Shown here: positions 23,422 to 33,845 of the stretch, piece by piece
How positions within the stretch are numbered: the stretch's first letter is position 1
Layout of the letters: each line of letters opens with the position of its first letter
Source: Halocaridina rubra
Lineage: Eukaryota > Arthropoda > Malacostraca > Decapoda > Atyidae
NCBI GenBank assembly: GCA_037179515.1
Contig: JAXCGZ010003832.1
Location: 113,485 to 177,484, forward strand
DNA length: 64,000 bases
Reading direction: 5' to 3'
Position numbers and translations under genes: made by a program
The notes under the pieces: model-generated
The model's input: the letters and a program-made list of their open reading frames with translations, nothing else
What the model was told of the DNA's origin: nothing
Database searches by the model: none

Positions 23422-23744
23422 CTGCGAAAAAAAAACCATATCGTTTAGCCATTTATCTAAAGTCTTGAGTTCAAGATTATTGAAATATTGTTAATACTTT
23501 ATTAAAAGTTGCAACACAGTATGCACTATTCTCGTCTCTATGTATATAATTAGTACACCTGAAGCTTTTTTTTTTTTTGCCTTTTGAATAGAGTTTGGTG
23601 GAAACACACAATGTACATGTGCGTATGTGTAATGTGTGCACGAGAGAGAGCATTCATGGGGTCTGTGTGATTGTTGTTTGGGCCTATGCATATCCATCCT
23701 TTTCTGGACAGCGAGGATGTATGATGATGTGATGACAAACAAAT

Positions 23745-23835
23745 CTTTCTCTTCAAATCCTTCACATCCCAGCCTGGGAAAACGCTCAGGATGGCTGACA
23801 ACTGCAGTCTCGACTTGACATTCTTAGCATCTTGG
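23745..23835. repeat. Single unit of the 22060 repeat
   Basis: See 22060-22400; this copy lies upstream of zf-E' in transcription order, so the zf-E' duplicate is bracketed by the same repeat. Confidence 0.6.
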
Positions 23836-24353
23836 CCTTTCACAGAATCACAGTAGTCTCCTTGGTCTTGCTATGCCCTGTTAGGCAATCAGGTAGTTTT
23901 TATTTACTCTATAAAGGCGGATGTATACGTGAATGGACGAATTTGAAATTTACATAAATATCTAAATGTACTTAGCAGAACTTAAGCATAAAACGAATTG
24001 TATAATTTATGATATCACTTCGTATTCATGTAAAGGGTTAAATGTACAAGGAAACTTGAAAAAACTCGTTCTTCATCTTTATTATATGTATAATAAACAA
24101 AATTATTTGCATAAAACTGTACAAACATTGTTAGTCGAGTTCTTATATCTATAGGAAAGTTACATTTGCAATGTAGGTTTGTTTTATACAGAAAATACTA
24201 CTTAAGATATTTAATGGATTATTTGATAGTCTCCTTTTATAACTCTTTCACAGGAGTTAATTGTCCTTGTATATTAAACTATTTTTAATGAATATTATTG
24301 TCAGTAAAATTTAAGGGTACTAGGTATGTCTCTTAAAGATTCTTTTGTAAACA

Positions 24354-24674
24354 TTAAAATGTATTTCTTGGCTGATGAGTGAGCATGTGACTATTCAAGT
24401 TTGATTTCTGCGATGACCTATAGGGGCACAAATGACACACGTACGGCTTTTCTCCCGTATGCGTACGTACGTGGGATTTTATGTTATTTTCTTGAGTGGC
24501 CCTGAAAGGACATAACGGGCAGGCGTAAGGTTTCTCTCCCGTGTGCGTATGAACGTGGCGCATGAGATTGGTTGTCTTGTTCGTGGTGTAGTTGCAGAAG
24601 GAGCACTTATGCTGTTTGCCCGGCAGACCACTTTTTCTGTGCTGTGTTGTTCCCGACCAGCTACTCTTCATGAC
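24354..24674 (-). CDS. zf-F: alternative terminal exon, three C2H2 fingers
   Basis: It starts at 24674 (CTACCCACCAACAG|GTC ATG AAG), 106 residues, with the shortest leader (23) among three-finger exons apart from its relatives in S. Fingers: C24/C27/H40/H44, C52/C55/H68/H72, C80/C83/H96/H100, exact TGEKPY linkers. Helices: KTTNLMR, TQENNIKS (Ile in place of Leu), SQKSNLNS. Finger 1 resembles that of zf-C (KTTNL). A frame runs past the acceptor to 24764, through intron. The 3' flank shows no close AATAAA. Confidence 0.87.
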   Translation of the reverse strand, partial: VMKSSWSGTTQHRKSGLPGKQHKCSFCNYTTNKTTNLMRHVHTHTGEKPYACPLCPFRATQENNIKSHVRTHTGEKPYVCHLCPYRSSQKSNLNSHMLTHQPRNTF

Positions 24675-25028
24675 CTGTTGGTGGGTAGGGGTCCATCTTA
24701 ATATCTCTTTGATATGGAAAACAAATGAAAAATATAACCTAAGTACATATATATACAGCTGCAAGAATGTCTACACATACAGCCTACTCTCTGAACTGTA
24801 TATAAGGGTTACTGCATTTGAGGTTGCTTACACTTGCATTCAGTCCTTTGGAAATTTATGGTCTCATATACATATGCTGTGCCAATAATCTGGACTTTAG
24901 ATAAAGAATGATGAGGTATCAAGTAAACTTTTACTGAAATTTCTCAAGACCCTGCTCACCTGTAATGTGTTAGGAACACAAAATTATAACAGTTATCTAA
25001 TATATATATAATATATTTTCTAAGTGTT
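24675..25028. other. Intron between zf-G and zf-F, no feature seen
   Basis: One of the shortest gaps of the bank. No repeat family was recognised. Confidence 0.6.
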
Positions 25029-25472
25029 TTAAAAATCAGGTACTTTATGCTTTTTCGTCATATGAGTGTTCAAGTTAGATTTCTGAGCCGAACGGAAACC
25101 GCACAGGGTACATGCAAACGGTCTTTCCCCAGTGTGTTTGCGGGTATGATAAGTGAGGTTATTGCTGTACGCTGTAGTGTAGGGACAGAATCTGCAAGCG
25201 AAAGGCCTTTCTCCAGTGTGTGATCGCATGTGCTGCTTCAGCCTGGCAGACGTGGTACCAGAGTAATTGCAGTATGGACACTTAAACAAAGGTGCTCCGG
25301 ATCTGCATGTGTGTGTCCTGTAGACTTCGAAATCAGGAGTGACGAAAGTACACAATCCACAGTGATAGAAGTTGGTACTTAAGTCTGCGGTTCTTGAGTT
25401 CGCTTGTGCCCCATCTTTTGTCCTATTGCCTCCATTATTCTCAGTCATCCACTCTGGTGAGGTCGACATCAT
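25029..25472 (-). CDS. zf-G: alternative terminal exon, one odd and three C2H2 fingers
   Basis: It starts at 25472 (GACCTATTTGACAG|ATG ATG TCG), 147 residues. An atypical first module has C38/C41 and then H54-x-C56 instead of H-x3-H; it may be a broken finger or a degenerate zinc site. Three regular fingers follow: C65/C68/H81/H85, C93/C96/H109/H113, C121/C124/H137/H142, the last with H-x4-H. Helices: TSARLKQ, YSNNLTY, QKSNLNT. Linkers are TGERPF. The spacing between the odd module and finger 2 is long (RSGAPLFK). Confidence 0.87.
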   Translation of the reverse strand: MMSTSPEWMTENNGGNRTKDGAQANSRTADLSTNFYHCGLCTFVTPDFEVYRTHTCRSGAPLFKCPYCNYSGTTSARLKQHMRSHTGERPFACRFCPYTTAYSNNLTYHTRKHTGERPFACTLCGFRSAQKSNLNTHMTKKHKVPDF

Positions 25473-25619
25473 CTGTCAAATAGGTCAAATTTAATTGTAT
25501 GGTCACAAGGACACTTATCAATACTTTTTCATTTGCGTGCAAATATTTTTTATTCTGTTCAGAGCACTAAGACCTTAAATAGCAAAGTGTCATAGGATAC
25601 ATACATACATACGTACACA

Positions 25620-25740
25620 TACAGTGACCGTAATCCCTTCCTAAGGAGGGCGGCCGTGTCATAGCACATACATTCATCTCAAGTTAAATGTACCTTAGTT
25701 ACTCCTTTTATCTAACTGGGAAGCAATGAGTCAATCGTAT
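25620..25740. repeat. R4 relic
   Basis: ACAGTGACCGTAATCCCTTC...AGGAGGGCGGCCGTGTCA followed by ACATTCATCTCAAG and TACTCCTTTTATCTAACTGG preserves the order of R4 blocks. Confidence 0.45.
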
Positions 25741-26099
25741 TAGACGCAGAGATAATTTAAATTTAATTCTCAGACAAATATATGCAATACTACAACTGAG
25801 GGTCTGTTGGACTTGAATAGGACTGGCTAGGACACTTCGATGTTAAGTCTTCCTTCGAGTAAGGTTCTTTTTTTATAAGTGAACATCTACACCAAATAAT
25901 ATGGATGTAATTCTTACATATCTCTTTACTATCCCTTCACATATGACAAGTCACAACACTCCCATCTTTGTATCTCTTTGCTTTCTTTCACGTATAATCG
26001 TTTTATTTCTGCCTTGTCATTAAGATGCTACTTGTTTTACATGTATAAATTTCATACTTTAAAACATTCAAAATACCAACATAACATCTCCAGTGACAA

Positions 26100-26274
26100 A
26101 TGGGGGGCTGCCGTTGTGCATCTGTTAGAGCAATCGACATGAGGAGTGACAAATCCGCAGTCGAGCCAACTGGGCGTCAGGAAGGCATCCAGCCATAGTT
26201 CCCCAGCTTCACCAGTCTGTGTCCACCTCCATCTGAATGGAGATTGATAGCGACACATAACACGGCAAACGACA
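26100..26274 (+). mobile_element. SINE-1 copy
   Basis: The head TTGTGCATCTGTTAGAGCAA...AGTCGAGCC leads to AGGAAGGCATCCAGCCATAG, TGTGTCCACCTCCATCTGAA and GACACATAACACGGCAAACG. Confidence 0.75.
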
Positions 26275-26374
26275 TTACTCACGCTGTGGTAAAGGAAACC
26301 AGGAATATGCAATTCTCATTTTATTGTTCATAACCTACAAATCTATACAAAGATGTAGCTATATCTATATACAT

Positions 26375-26530
26375 GAGTCATTTTTCCCTTATAAGGGGAG
26401 TGACTGAGCCTAAACAAAATGCTCTGACCCTGAGGAAGAGGCGCCAAAGTACTTCTGCTGTGTTCCCCTGCATGTCGTAAGAATCGACTAAATGGGGCAG
26501 AGCGAGGGGACTGGGAATCCTCTCCTCTGA
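26375..26530. repeat. Dispersed repeat R6
   Basis: Blocks TTATAAGGGGAGTGACTGAG, GTGTTCCCCTGCATGTCGTA, CGACTAAATGGGGCAGAGCG and GGGACTGGGAATCCTCTCCT recur at 27725, 39855 and 53510 in varying orders. Confidence 0.55.
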
Positions 26531-27051
26531 ATTTTCACTTCTCAAAGAGTCAGAGTAAAGATGTAACTAGATCTTTTTTTTTAATCAAGAACTTCTCAAC
26601 ATAAACATTTTAATTTCATAAACAAAAAGTGTAATGGAAAATCAATACATCACGGCAAGCTGCAACTCCCAGTACTGTATATTCAAGTTTTGTTTTACAT
26701 AAGCGTATATAATAATACAAGTTCCTCACTGTATTTTTAAAACATTATTACATATCTGTTATGTCTCCTCTGAGTCACCTGTAGCGATGAAACTACTAAA
26801 TTACTCTATCCTGCATATCTTCATTTATATCACATAAATATAAATTAAGACTGTTGTCCTTTTTCAAAACTTAATCTTTTTCATATTGTGCACCATATGC
26901 CTACATCAACACCAAATATTCTTGGATATTTGTTACAGATCTCTTATTATTCCTTCACATCTGACAAATCACAACACTCCATCTCTACATTTTATTTATT
27001 TTTTTATTATTTTGGGCCTGTCCTGGTGTAACACTCGTAAAAAAAACATTC

Positions 27052-27133
27052 AGCATTAATTCCCAGCTCCAACTTGTCTGTATACACCCCCACTCAAATG
27101 GAGATTAATAGACACATAAAAAACAACAACATA
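27052..27133 (+). mobile_element. SINE-1 3' fragment abutting zf-H
   Basis: TTAATTCCCAGCTCCAACTT, CTGTATACACCCCCACTCAA and GGAGATTAATAGACACATAA are the 3' half of SINE-1. It ends about 8 bases from the stop codon of zf-H, so it would supply that exon's 3' UTR in antisense. Confidence 0.75.
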
Positions 27134-27140
27134 CTCATAA

Positions 27141-27557
27141 TCAGCCTTTATGTATCAACATGTGGCTATTCAGGTTACTTTTCGTTGCGCAACGATACGG
27201 GCAAAACGAGCACACAAATGGTTTCTCGCCTGTGTGAGTACGAATGTGGACCTTCAACATGCTCTTATGTGAAGCGCTGTAACTACAATAGTTACATGAA
27301 AATGGTCTGACCCCCATGTGAACATTAACATGTTCTTGTAGACTATACCTCCTCTTTGTTTTAAAGGGGCAGAATTGGCACGAGTACCATTTTTTATTAG
27401 AGCCAGATGTCGTGGCGGACAAATCGTTGCTCTCTTCCTCAGTACTGGAGGCATTTTGGAAGCCCTGGCATTCCATTCGTAAAATTCGAGAGTTATCATG
27501 CCAGTCTTCTCCAGAAGTCCTGCTTGCAGCCCAAGGGTAGTTTGTTTCAGCAGTCAT
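27141..27557 (-). CDS. zf-H: alternative terminal exon, three C2H2 fingers
   Basis: It starts at 27557 (CTGACCTTCTCAACAG|ATG ACT GCT), 138 residues. A 58-residue leader is Ser/Thr/Glu-rich and acidic (TEEESND). Fingers: C60/C63/H76/H80, C88/C91/H104/H108, C116/C119/H132/H136. The first linker is MGVRPF, the second TGEKPF. Helices: KRRYSLQE, SHKSMLKV, ATKSNLNS. Extra Cys residues occur in the leader (C30) and in finger 3 (RCATK). The N-terminus shares MTA and its acceptor bases with zf-B. The stop is followed at once by a SINE fragment. Confidence 0.88.
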   Translation of the reverse strand: MTAETNYPWAASRTSGEDWHDNSRILRMECQGFQNASSTEEESNDLSATTSGSNKKWYSCQFCPFKTKRRYSLQEHVNVHMGVRPFSCNYCSYSASHKSMLKVHIRTHTGEKPFVCSFCPYRCATKSNLNSHMLIHKG

Positions 27558-27724
27558 CTGTTGAGAAGGTCAGATTTTAGGAGACTATAGTTTCAATATG
27601 TAATTAGAGTAAATAGCATTTTCCAAGCAGTTGGTTAGACAAGCAAAAGGTTTCCACGCATTAAAATTTAGGAAACTCATCTCTTCATCTTTCGAAGGTG
27701 TTAGTCTAATTAAATATCTACATG

Positions 27725-27870
27725 TCATAAGTCAACTAGATGAGGCACAGCAAGGGAACTAGATATTCCCTCATATTTATTATCCTGCCACTTCGAATAA
27801 AGGTTTGTGCTCTGGCTCAGCCGCCCTTCTTAGAAGGAGGATTATTGTTTCTGTATATAGATAAACAGTT
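27725..27870. repeat. R6 copy
   Basis: GTCAACTAGATGAGGCACAG, AAGGGAACTAGATATTCCCT, CTCTGGCTCAGCCGCCCTTC and AAGGAGGATTATTG...GTATATAGATA. Confidence 0.5.
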
Positions 27871-28100
27871 ACCTATAGTAATTTCATCTTTTTCTTGCAT
27901 TTTACTGACTAATTTCTTACTTCTGATGTGCATAAGGTCTGGTATCCACCCATAGTGTGTCCCGCCAATTTATTTTGAAACTATGTCCAATTTAGCATGT
28001 AATGCATTATTTCATTGATTTTTCTTTATATGATCATTACTGAGCATAAGATACGCATCTCAGATTAGTCTAAATAGGTCCTACAATAATGTTGCTGTTA

Positions 28101-28292
28101 ACCTTTATTTGATTGGGGGTGGATACAGATAGGTTGCACCTTAGGAAGTTAAAGCTGAATTCATTTCCTAATACCCCTTAATATAGCTGGACAAATACCT
28201 TTATTTGATTGGGGGTGGATACAGATAGGTTGCACCTTAGGAAGTTAAAGCTGAATTCACTTCCTAATACCCATTAATATAGCTGGACAAAT
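28101..28292. repeat. 96-bp tandem duplication (two units)
   Basis: Units begin at 28101 and 28197 (ACCTTTATTTGATTGGGGGT in both) and differ at only a few bases, so the duplication is recent. The unit contains SINE-1-like GGGGGTGGATACAGATAGGT. Confidence 0.92.
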
Positions 28293-28697
28293 AGCTGTTT
28301 ACATAAACTGTTTCACCTCCAATTATATTTTCTATAAAACAAATAAAAATTTAGTTACAATTGTGGTCATAATGCTTTCCTTAGCAAGATATGACTTGTT
28401 ATTTGGAGAAAATTTTCGTTTTTACGAAGAAAAATCCCAAACATACCGTCACTGATTATAGTATGTTCATTCAGACAATTCATATTATAAGCCAAGCAAC
28501 AAACCCAGCTGGAAACTTCAGTGACTATAAACTACACCTCTGTAGTAATACAAAAGATACTGGTCAATATTCACATTCTGAGGTTATCAGTATTTTTCAA
28601 GTTAATATTTCCTCATACACATTTTTTGATAGTTGTTGCAATAATAAAAAACATTAGAAGATTAGACAATCATCCGGGGAATTGGCAATAATGAGAT

Positions 28698-29123
28698 TTA
28701 TTTCTCTTCTCTGTGCGTCAATATGTGTTTATTCAGAGAAACTTCATCGGGGGCACGGTAAGAGCATGTGGAGCACGCAAAAGGCAGAGATACGTGTCTT
28801 CGAATATGCCTTCTCAGGAGGTTCTTACTGCTTGAAGTAAGTGGGCAGAAGGGACATTTGAATTTCTGATTGTCTATGGTCCCAATCTCCGATATATTTT
28901 TATTGCTCTCTTGTTTGATGTTCTTTAGTAACTGGGGGAGATTTATCGACGAAGATCCATACGAACTGACGTGTACATGGAGTGAAACGTGTTGCCTCAG
29001 TTCGTGCGAATTTTCCATTACACACGAGCAATGAGGGCACTTGAACTCATCACTGATGGAGCTTACGGGCCGTCTTTGTCCTTGCATCGAGTTTCCAACA
29101 CCACTCGGGCATGTCTTCGCCAC
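28698..29123 (-). CDS. zf-I: alternative terminal exon, three widely spaced C2H2 fingers
   Basis: It starts at 29123 (CTCTGTCTACAG|GTG GCG AAG), 141 residues. Finger 1 (C29/C32/H45/H49) is separated from finger 2 (C90/C93/H106/H110) by 40 residues containing a His/Val/Ser stretch and a Lys/Asn/Glu segment. Finger 3 (C117/C120/H133/H137) follows a VSLPF linker. No TGEKP linker is present anywhere, which sets it apart from the other exons and suggests a different binding mode or weaker DNA contact. The AATAAA hexamer (28702-28697) overlaps the TAA stop at 28700-28698. Confidence 0.85.
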   Translation of the reverse strand: MAKTCPSGVGNSMQGQRRPVSSISDEFKCPHCSCVMENSHELRQHVSLHVHVSSYGSSSINLPQLLKNIKQESNKNISEIGTIDNQKFKCPFCPLTSSSKNLLRRHIRRHVSLPFACSTCSYRAPDEVSLNKHILTHREEK

Positions 29124-29706
29124 CTGTAGACAGAGGCGGAATTTTTATTGACATCATCATGGCCACTGATCACACTCGAAAAAACATAGGCATTCTTTAA
29201 TGTGAATACAATATTCTTAATCAGAAATGTAGACCAAAATACTTAATGTAACGCATTTTTGAATGTTTTACAGAGTTTTCTTTAATGAATAAGTTACGTA
29301 CTAACTTTGAACATTAAATTGTATTCTTACTGCGTTTGTAACATTTTTAACAGATATGTGAACCATACTTCTAAAGGTCATTTTTAATTATATACTGTAC
29401 AAAGTTTTCTATGGTAAATAATAATTTAAGTCTTGACATCAATGTTACATACTCTTATAAACAATTACCATAAAACACAAAAATATTTCTAAAATATATT
29501 TGATTTCTTACATGGTGGACTGTTTAACCTAAAGAGAATTATAACTGAAAATCAAATAACTATGACATGGAAAATACGTATTTTTCATTTTCTTTTCATG
29601 CAACAATACCAGTACTGCAGTACTGAGTTGTAGCATTTTGCATAATTTTATTCATTTTCTAGCTGGGCTTCTTCCTTGGCTTATAATAATAATAATAATA
29701 ATAATG

Positions 29707-29905
29707 ATCCAGCTTTACTTCACGGATTCCTTTTTTATTAAAGACTAGGATGGTGTCTTCTTTCAAAGAACTGATTTTGGCCAGAGTGACCATCGCCTCG
29801 AGTGAACGCCCTATCTAACTTCAGACCGTGGCTGGTCTCGACCAGATGACCTGACGAATCAGAGTCGAGAGCATTACCAACCTGGCCACAGCAGCCACAA
29901 TAATA
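29707..29905 (-). mobile_element. SINE-2 copy
   Basis: Minus-strand order: head GGCCAGGTTGGTAATGCTCT...CGTCAGGTCAT, then blocks matching GAGTGAACGCCCTATCTAAC and CTTCACGGATTCC at the 3' end. Short (TAA)n tracts lie on both sides. Confidence 0.7.
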
Positions 29906-29917
29906 ATAATAATAATA

Positions 29918-30242
29918 CTTGGGGTCCTCGGTTTACGATGTCCTTGAGTTGCAATGTTTCGTGGTTACAACACATCTGTAAATTATTTTGTTTCTTTTTT
30001 GAAAATTTTTGGCCTGTATTACGTCTCCCAAATGTAAAACAGGTTCTTCTGATGGGAGTGCTTTGAAGAAAAGGAAAGCCATCATCATGAAAGTCAAATT
30101 AGAAATAGTGTAATGTTGGAAAAGGAGAAACTGTACTATTGCATTAGCCTATATGCATATTTAGGTGTGTTCCGACTTACACTGAAATTCGGGTTACATC
30201 ATGTTTCAGGAACGGAACTGATGTAAGTCAAGAACCCCCCCG
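29918..30242. mobile_element. MITE (GGGTCCTCAACTT family), about 325 bp
   Basis: Left end CTTGGGGTCCTCGGTTTACG and right end GATGTAAGTCAAGAACCCCC; TA flanks both ends. Internal GTCTCCCAAATGTAAAACAG and AAGAAAAGGAAAGCCATCAT match the family in reverse order. Confidence 0.6.
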
Positions 30243-30474
30243 TAATAATAATAATAATAGTAAACTGATGCCATGTGCCTATAATGCCAGGAGAATGGTC
30301 ACAACTGAACTAAAATGAGAGAGCGGCAAAACCATTTTTCATTGCTTTGAATGATCATATTAATTAACTTTTCCTTCTCCTTGGGGATAACTACAATTTA
30401 TCAACTAAGTACAAATTCTAATTATATACGTTCAGTTAATTAAATGAATTCATCTTTGCACTCATTTTCATTAT

Positions 30475-30652
30475 GGGGACCACGGTAGCGGAGTGGTTAG
30501 AGCCCTCAACTCAGGAAGTGTCAAACCCAGATCATGTCCACCGGGGGATATTAGGAAGGCTATACAGCCTTTAATTCTCTAGCTCCAACCTGTCTGTACC
30601 CACCCCCATAATGGGGATTAAGAATGACACATAAAATGGCAGACAACAACCA
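30475..30652 (+). mobile_element. SINE-1 copy, near full length
   Basis: GGGGACCACGGTAGCGGAGT, GGTTAGAGCCCTC and CCAGATCATGTCC form the tRNA-like head. The body has AGGAAGGCTATACAGCC, CTGTCTGTACCCACCCCCAT and ATGACACATAAAATGGCAGA. This is a good reference copy. Confidence 0.8.
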
Positions 30653-30884
30653 ACACTTGCAAGTTAAGGAACCATCTTTCAGTATTTTGTTTCTTTTTTC
30701 TGCATTGGCAAAATTTTTTTTTTCTGTTATACACACTTAAATGTCTACTTATTTAAGTTTATTATGGATAACTTATTGATTTTCATATCAGAATTTATGA
30801 ATGTTCAGATTATAGATTCACTCTTTTCATTATCTCGGGCCAAATATCTAAAGGATTTTTTTTGGAGTTAATTTTATTACCTAA

Positions 30885-31150
30885 CTTACAATATAAGACC
30901 CAAAGCTGGATAAGCGTTCCGTGTCCAATGTCATATTCAATTAAATTGGGCAATTGATTGGGGAGGGTCAGTGATTTTGTATAGGCCTACCTGATTATTC
31001 ACCCATTGCATGGAGATCACTGGGTCAATGGGTTTGGAGAGGGGGCTTGGGCCTTGGCTATAAGATAGGTGTATGGTCAGACTATTGCTATCAAAAGTCC
31101 CTTGCCTCTGCCTTTCATCAAGAGACCTTAAAACTTTAGGTACTTCTAAA
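30885..31150. repeat. Dispersed repeat R8 (also at 48110-48260)
   Basis: GGGTCAGTGATTT, AGAGGGGGCTTGGGCCTTGG, TAGGTGTATGGTCAGACTAT and CCCTTGCCTCTGCCTTTCAT...GAGACCTTAAA recur at 48118-48260. I recall similar 'CTTGCCTCTGCCATTCAT' sequence from decapod genomes. Confidence 0.65.
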
Positions 31151-31798
31151 ATTCCTTGAAAAAAATTTTAACATTCCATGGTACAGCCAACCAATAATTT
31201 AACCCTAACTCCGCCCATATTCTCTGGTTTATATCATATTTAGGGATAGGGAAATAAAAAAAATTCATTCAACTTTATTTAGTTAGAGCATTTCAACACA
31301 AATTTTCACACATGTGGGTATCATTTAAAAATATGGTGATCATTCGTGGTCAGGAATATGTACGATTACACTTATTGAGCATAATTCTTTATGATACACA
31401 TAAAAATCATCTGTACTCTTTTATCATTCTTTTCGTGATATGCAAAAATTTCAGTACAGAGTGAGGAAATATATTGTAAATTCTGTATCTAATCGCCTAA
31501 ACTACAGAGGCTCCTCTACATACAAACATCTAGAAATAAAAACTATGTATGTGTATACAAGAGAGAGAGAGATGAAAAGTTATTTGCAATACCGTCTCAC
31601 AACAACGTCAACAGCAGGAACAATAATAATATGTATCATAGAAAAGAGAGAGAGAGAGAGACCTCAGGTGATTTCCTACCAACGCTTTTGAATATGTGTG
31701 TGTAATATATACATACTGTGTACAAAGCTAGAAGAGGAAAGAGGCTTGAGTGATGCCAGATGTAATGGGCAACTATCTCTCTCTCTCTAAAAAAAAAA

Positions 31799-31903
<105 letters not shown>

Positions 31904-31984
31904 CTGTAGCAAAAAGGCTTAGATTGATCAGAGAAGAATGCAGTGAAATTCTCTCCCTCTCTCGTCCACTGTTCATACCAAATA

Positions 31985-32058
31985 TCAACTTATGAACACA
32001 TCGACTTAGGAACGGCTGTGCGGAATTTAACTCGTTCGTAAGTAGGGGAGCGTCTGTA
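31985..32058. mobile_element. Right end of an AGATGCTCCCC-family MITE
   Basis: ACTCGTTCGTAAGTAGGGGA then GCGTCTG|TA matches the right ends at 35178 and 40808. The left part is not seen; a (TA)n tract stands there instead. Confidence 0.6.
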
Positions 32059-32092
32059 TAATTCCTTCACAGTTTTTCATTTTAATACCTCA

Positions 32093-32352
32093 AAGAAAAA
32101 ATGAGATGGTTTGGGCATATGCTGAGGAGGGATGATGGATGGTTAAGAGAAATTTGTAAAGAATGAAGCTACCAGGCAGCAGAAGTAGTAGGCCAAAGAG
32201 GAGGTTTATGGATGTGCTAAGGAGACATGACTGCATGTGCAGTGACAGTGGAGGATGTATGACATAGGGCAAAAGGAGATAATAAATTCACTTTGGTAAC
32301 CCTTGACAGGAAAAGCCGAAAGATTTGATGAAGATGACCTCAAAGGCAACCA
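32093..32352 (+). pseudogene. RTE-like LINE tail
   Basis: GAGATGGTTTGGGCATATGC, AGGCCAAAGAGGAGGTTTAT and AAAGCCGAAAGATTTGATGA preserve the order R-W-F-G-H, R-P-K-R-R-F-M-D and the SRKI-type end. The (GATGAAGAT) tail resembles the short tandem 3' ends of RTE elements. It ends about 50 bases from zf-J. Confidence 0.65.
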
Positions 32353-32402
32353 AGAACAAACAGTCATTCTAAATTTATGAGGCACCACATTTATAAAAAC
32401 TA

Positions 32403-32828
32403 CTACACATTATCCTTGGACTTATGAATCAACATATGACCATTCAAACTGGCCTTATTCTCAGCACGGAAGGAGCAATACGAGCAAGCAAAGGGTTTTT
32501 CTCCTGTGTGAATACGAATGTGTCGTTCTAAGAGGTACTGGTGGGAAGAGCTAAATGAGCAATAGGGACAGGTGAATGGCATATCTATGCTATGGGTGCT
32601 AATGTGCTCTTTCAGCAAGTCCTTCCGGGAGGTACTGTAGGAGCAGTGCGGACATGCGAAAGGCTTCTCTCCTGTATGCCTTAGGATATGCCTCTTGAGA
32701 TTGTGTACTAAGCGAGTAGCGTAGGTACAATGTGGACACTGGTGCTCATTGTTGGCGTTGAGGGTCAATCCGTCTTCTGAGATTCTGCTTCTTCCAACCC
32801 AGTGTCGGTTTGGCAGTCGTCGCTTCGC
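32403..32828 (-). CDS. zf-J: alternative terminal exon, four C2H2 fingers
   Basis: It starts at 32828 (CACCTTATCAACAG|GCG AAG CGA), 141 residues, beginning with the basic AKRRLPNRHW. Fingers: C31/C34/H47/H51, C59/C62/H75/H79, C87/C90/H103/H107, C115/C118/H131/H135. Linkers are TGEKPF, then the divergent SIDMPF, then TGEKPF. Helices: LVHNLKR, SRKDLLKE, SHQYLLER, ENKASLNG. Finger 2's RKDLLKEH pattern also occurs in zf-K, zf-L, zf-M and zf-N, marking a subfamily. A frame extends through the intron to 32891. Confidence 0.88.
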   Translation of the reverse strand, partial: AKRRLPNRHWVGRSRISEDGLTLNANNEHQCPHCTYATRLVHNLKRHILRHTGEKPFACPHCSYSTSRKDLLKEHISTHSIDMPFTCPYCSFSSSHQYLLERHIRIHTGEKPFACSYCSFRAENKASLNGHMLIHKSKDNV

Positions 32829-33845
32829 CTGTTGATAAGGTGAGTGTCTTACATTTTTTGAACAAAGATCTGATCTTAAAACATCACACACTTAGTAGTA
32901 ATTAAGTTTAAATATAATATTACATACTCTATTAAATCTCTACATCTACTTACAAAAGCCCTTATGAAGGGGGACTGAGTCAAAGCAAAACAATTATCTA
33001 TACTCTTTTAAAAGGAGAGAAGAAATATATACCACGCTCTTTCAACTTCTTTGCCAGCTAAGACAGAAAAGGAAACATGATGTCCTATTATGGGTGTTAA
33101 ATCTCTCATTCAGACATTTGTTATTCACATACACAAAGCACAGAATAAATTTGAAAATCTCAGCATTTAAATGGAAAATTTAGTTTACAAGTTTACAACT
33201 AGTTTGCGAATTATTTCTATAGAGTGGAGAAAGTCTATAATTCTCAGGGAATTCATAGTAATCTCCAGTACTTTTCCAAGGACTCTTAACACATTCACTG
33301 CACACTATCAATGAAATTAGTTACACCTGTGTAGGGAGGGATGGCTGCCACATTCAATGCAAAAATTTTGTACTGTCCCCATTCACATCACTAAGGCCAA
33401 TGCCTCCTTTGTCTCTCATCTGGATAAAGCACTGACTCATGAATGGTAAAACGACACCAGATGCCAGATATCAGTTTCCTCTTCACAACCACTCGAGGGA
33501 ATGTTGCACTAATTTGAAATTATGCATGCTTAAATGTAGCACCTTCGCAGCTTACGTCCTGAAAGAATGTGACCCTATAAAGTTCGTTCGCAGGTAAAGG
33601 GTTCAAAACCAATATGGAAATTAAACTATTAATATTTTTTTAAATAGATTTTAAAATAACAGGAATTTTCAATTGCTAAAAATTATTTAAGGATATTACT
33701 GACATGCTATTTAATAATAATAATTATAATAATACAGTAATAAGAATAGTAATTATAGTTTCATTATTTTTGCTGAAATCTTAGTATCAAAAAATAAATT
33801 TTATAATATTTAAATGGTTCTGTAAAACTGAATAATGTACGAATA

